30,923 nucleotides of DNA, from positions 1 through 30,923 of the forward strand of contig CATOKC010000026.1 of the NCBI GenBank assembly GCA_951800675.1, read 5' to 3'. The first letter of the stretch is position 1. Each line of letters starts with the position of its first letter. The position numbers were made by a program, and so were the translations under genes. Under the pieces are notes generated by a model. The model made no database searches. It saw nothing but the letters and a program-made list of their open reading frames with translations, and was not told the DNA's origin. This document shows, piece by piece, positions 30,302 to 30,923 of this stretch. The stretch is from an uncultured Oscillibacter sp. GTDB lineage: Bacteria; Bacillota_A; Clostridia; Oscillospirales; Oscillospiraceae.

Positions 30302-30876
30302 CTGGTATGGCTTCTGGTCCTGCTCTGCTTTTTCTCCAGCATGGCCGCCACGAACGATGTGGCCCTGATCACCTTTGTGCCCTTCACCTTTACGGTCTTG
30401 GACCTGATTGGGCCGGAAGCTCCGAAGCGGCTGACAATCCCTATCGTCGTCCCGCAAACCGTCGCCGGGCTACGATTCTGGACCGTTCGATTTTCGCCCG
30501 GGTGGACTACAGCCTTCTGCTGACCTTTGTGGGATTTTTCGTGTTCATCGGCAATATGGGGAGGCTTCCTGTCTTCTATGAGTTCCCGCAAAAAATCGTC
30601 TCCGGCCATGAGCTGCTGGCGGGCGCGGCGGCCAGCCAGGTGATCAGCAACGTCCCGGCGGCGCTGCTGTCCGGATTTACGGAGAACCTCACGCCCCTCA
30701 TTATTGGCGTTATCCCTGGCGGGCTGGGCACGCTGATCGCGTCCATGGCAAGCCTGATCTCCTACAAGTTTGTGGCGCGGGAGGAGCCTGGAATGAAGGG
30801 GCCATACTTCCGGCAGTTTACATACACCAACGTTGTCTTTCTGGCTGTCCTACTGGTGTTCGCGTTGGTTTTATAG
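30302..30876 (+). pseudogene. Truncated and internally deleted ArsB/SLC13-like permease
   Basis: Two plus-strand frames carry parts of one ion permease. The first (30302 to about 30465) reads LVWLLVLLCFFSSMAATNDV and ALITFVPFTF, then VVPQTVA, the usual region of the first discontinuous span (TNDVALI..FVPF). The second (about 30466-30876) reads ATILDRSIFARVDYSLLLTF, VGFFVFIGNMGRL, QVISNVPAALL, GGLGTLIASMASLISYK and the C-terminus. Compared with intact ArsB/SLC13-like proteins of about 370-400 residues, the first 70 or so residues are missing, and so is the part between the VVPQTVA and ILDRS boxes, with a frame change at the join. It cannot make a working transporter. The region after 30876 to the window end shows no gene. 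Confidence 0.82.
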
Positions 30877-30923
30877 CAATCCAAGAAATTATCAAGGAAT
30901 ACCAGCGGCAGAAAACCAACCAG

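Overview
The window looks like a chromosomal segment of a GC-rich, low-oxygen Gram-positive gut-type bacterium, most likely Clostridia in or near Oscillospiraceae. The grounds are strong AGGAGG-type ribosome binding sites before nearly every gene, sigma-A-like promoters, an oxygen-independent sulfatase-maturating radical SAM enzyme, TTT and TRAP solute transporters, an FMN riboswitch in front of ribU, and intrinsic terminators with U tracts. This placement is inferred from gene content only.

Left block (1-7603, minus strand): a likely single operon read from a promoter near 7590. It encodes a tripartite tricarboxylate-type importer (tctC, a hairpin/U-tract attenuator, tctB, tctA), a cytoplasmic Cys-type sulfatase, a GntR/LacI-type regulator, an anaerobic sulfatase-maturating enzyme and a TauE/SafE anion exporter cut by the window edge. 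Together they read as uptake, intracellular desulfation and sulfur-oxyanion export for an unknown organosulfate.

Second block (7865-11888, minus strand): a compact, mostly overlapping set of unrecognised genes behind a near-consensus promoter. They are a HExxH protein with a Cys-rich C-terminus, a small single-span membrane protein with CxxC, a possible small ORF, a five-span membrane protein, and a DUF4230-like membrane-anchored protein. This is the best candidate for an undescribed system.

Third block (12030-19253, plus strand): an RpiR-type regulator, then a catabolic operon of D-2-hydroxyacid dehydrogenase, TRAP transporter dctPQM and a DUF6282-like metal hydrolase. A 378-base structured non-coding stretch follows, then a 4-hydroxy-2-oxovalerate aldolase-like enzyme. 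A 14-base motif is shared between the promoter of the HExxH operon and the promoter of this operon, on either side of the RpiR gene.

Fourth block (19294-23000): an FMN riboswitch with its terminator and ribU, then recG and folA on the opposite strand.

Fifth block (23045-29474): an AraC regulator with a MATE exporter, an internally shortened DMT/SMR-like gene, a second AraC regulator, a 19-residue hydrophobic mini-gene with its own RBS and terminator, and a translationally coupled pair of a COG2509-type FAD enzyme and a second D-2-hydroxyacid dehydrogenase.

Right end (29555-30876): tRNA-Gln(CUG) with promoter and terminator. Beyond it lies a gene graveyard: a frameshifted tyrosine-recombinase C-terminus, a HipA-like fragment, and an ArsB/SLC13-like permease that has lost its N-terminus and an internal part. 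This is a decayed integration site at a tRNA gene.
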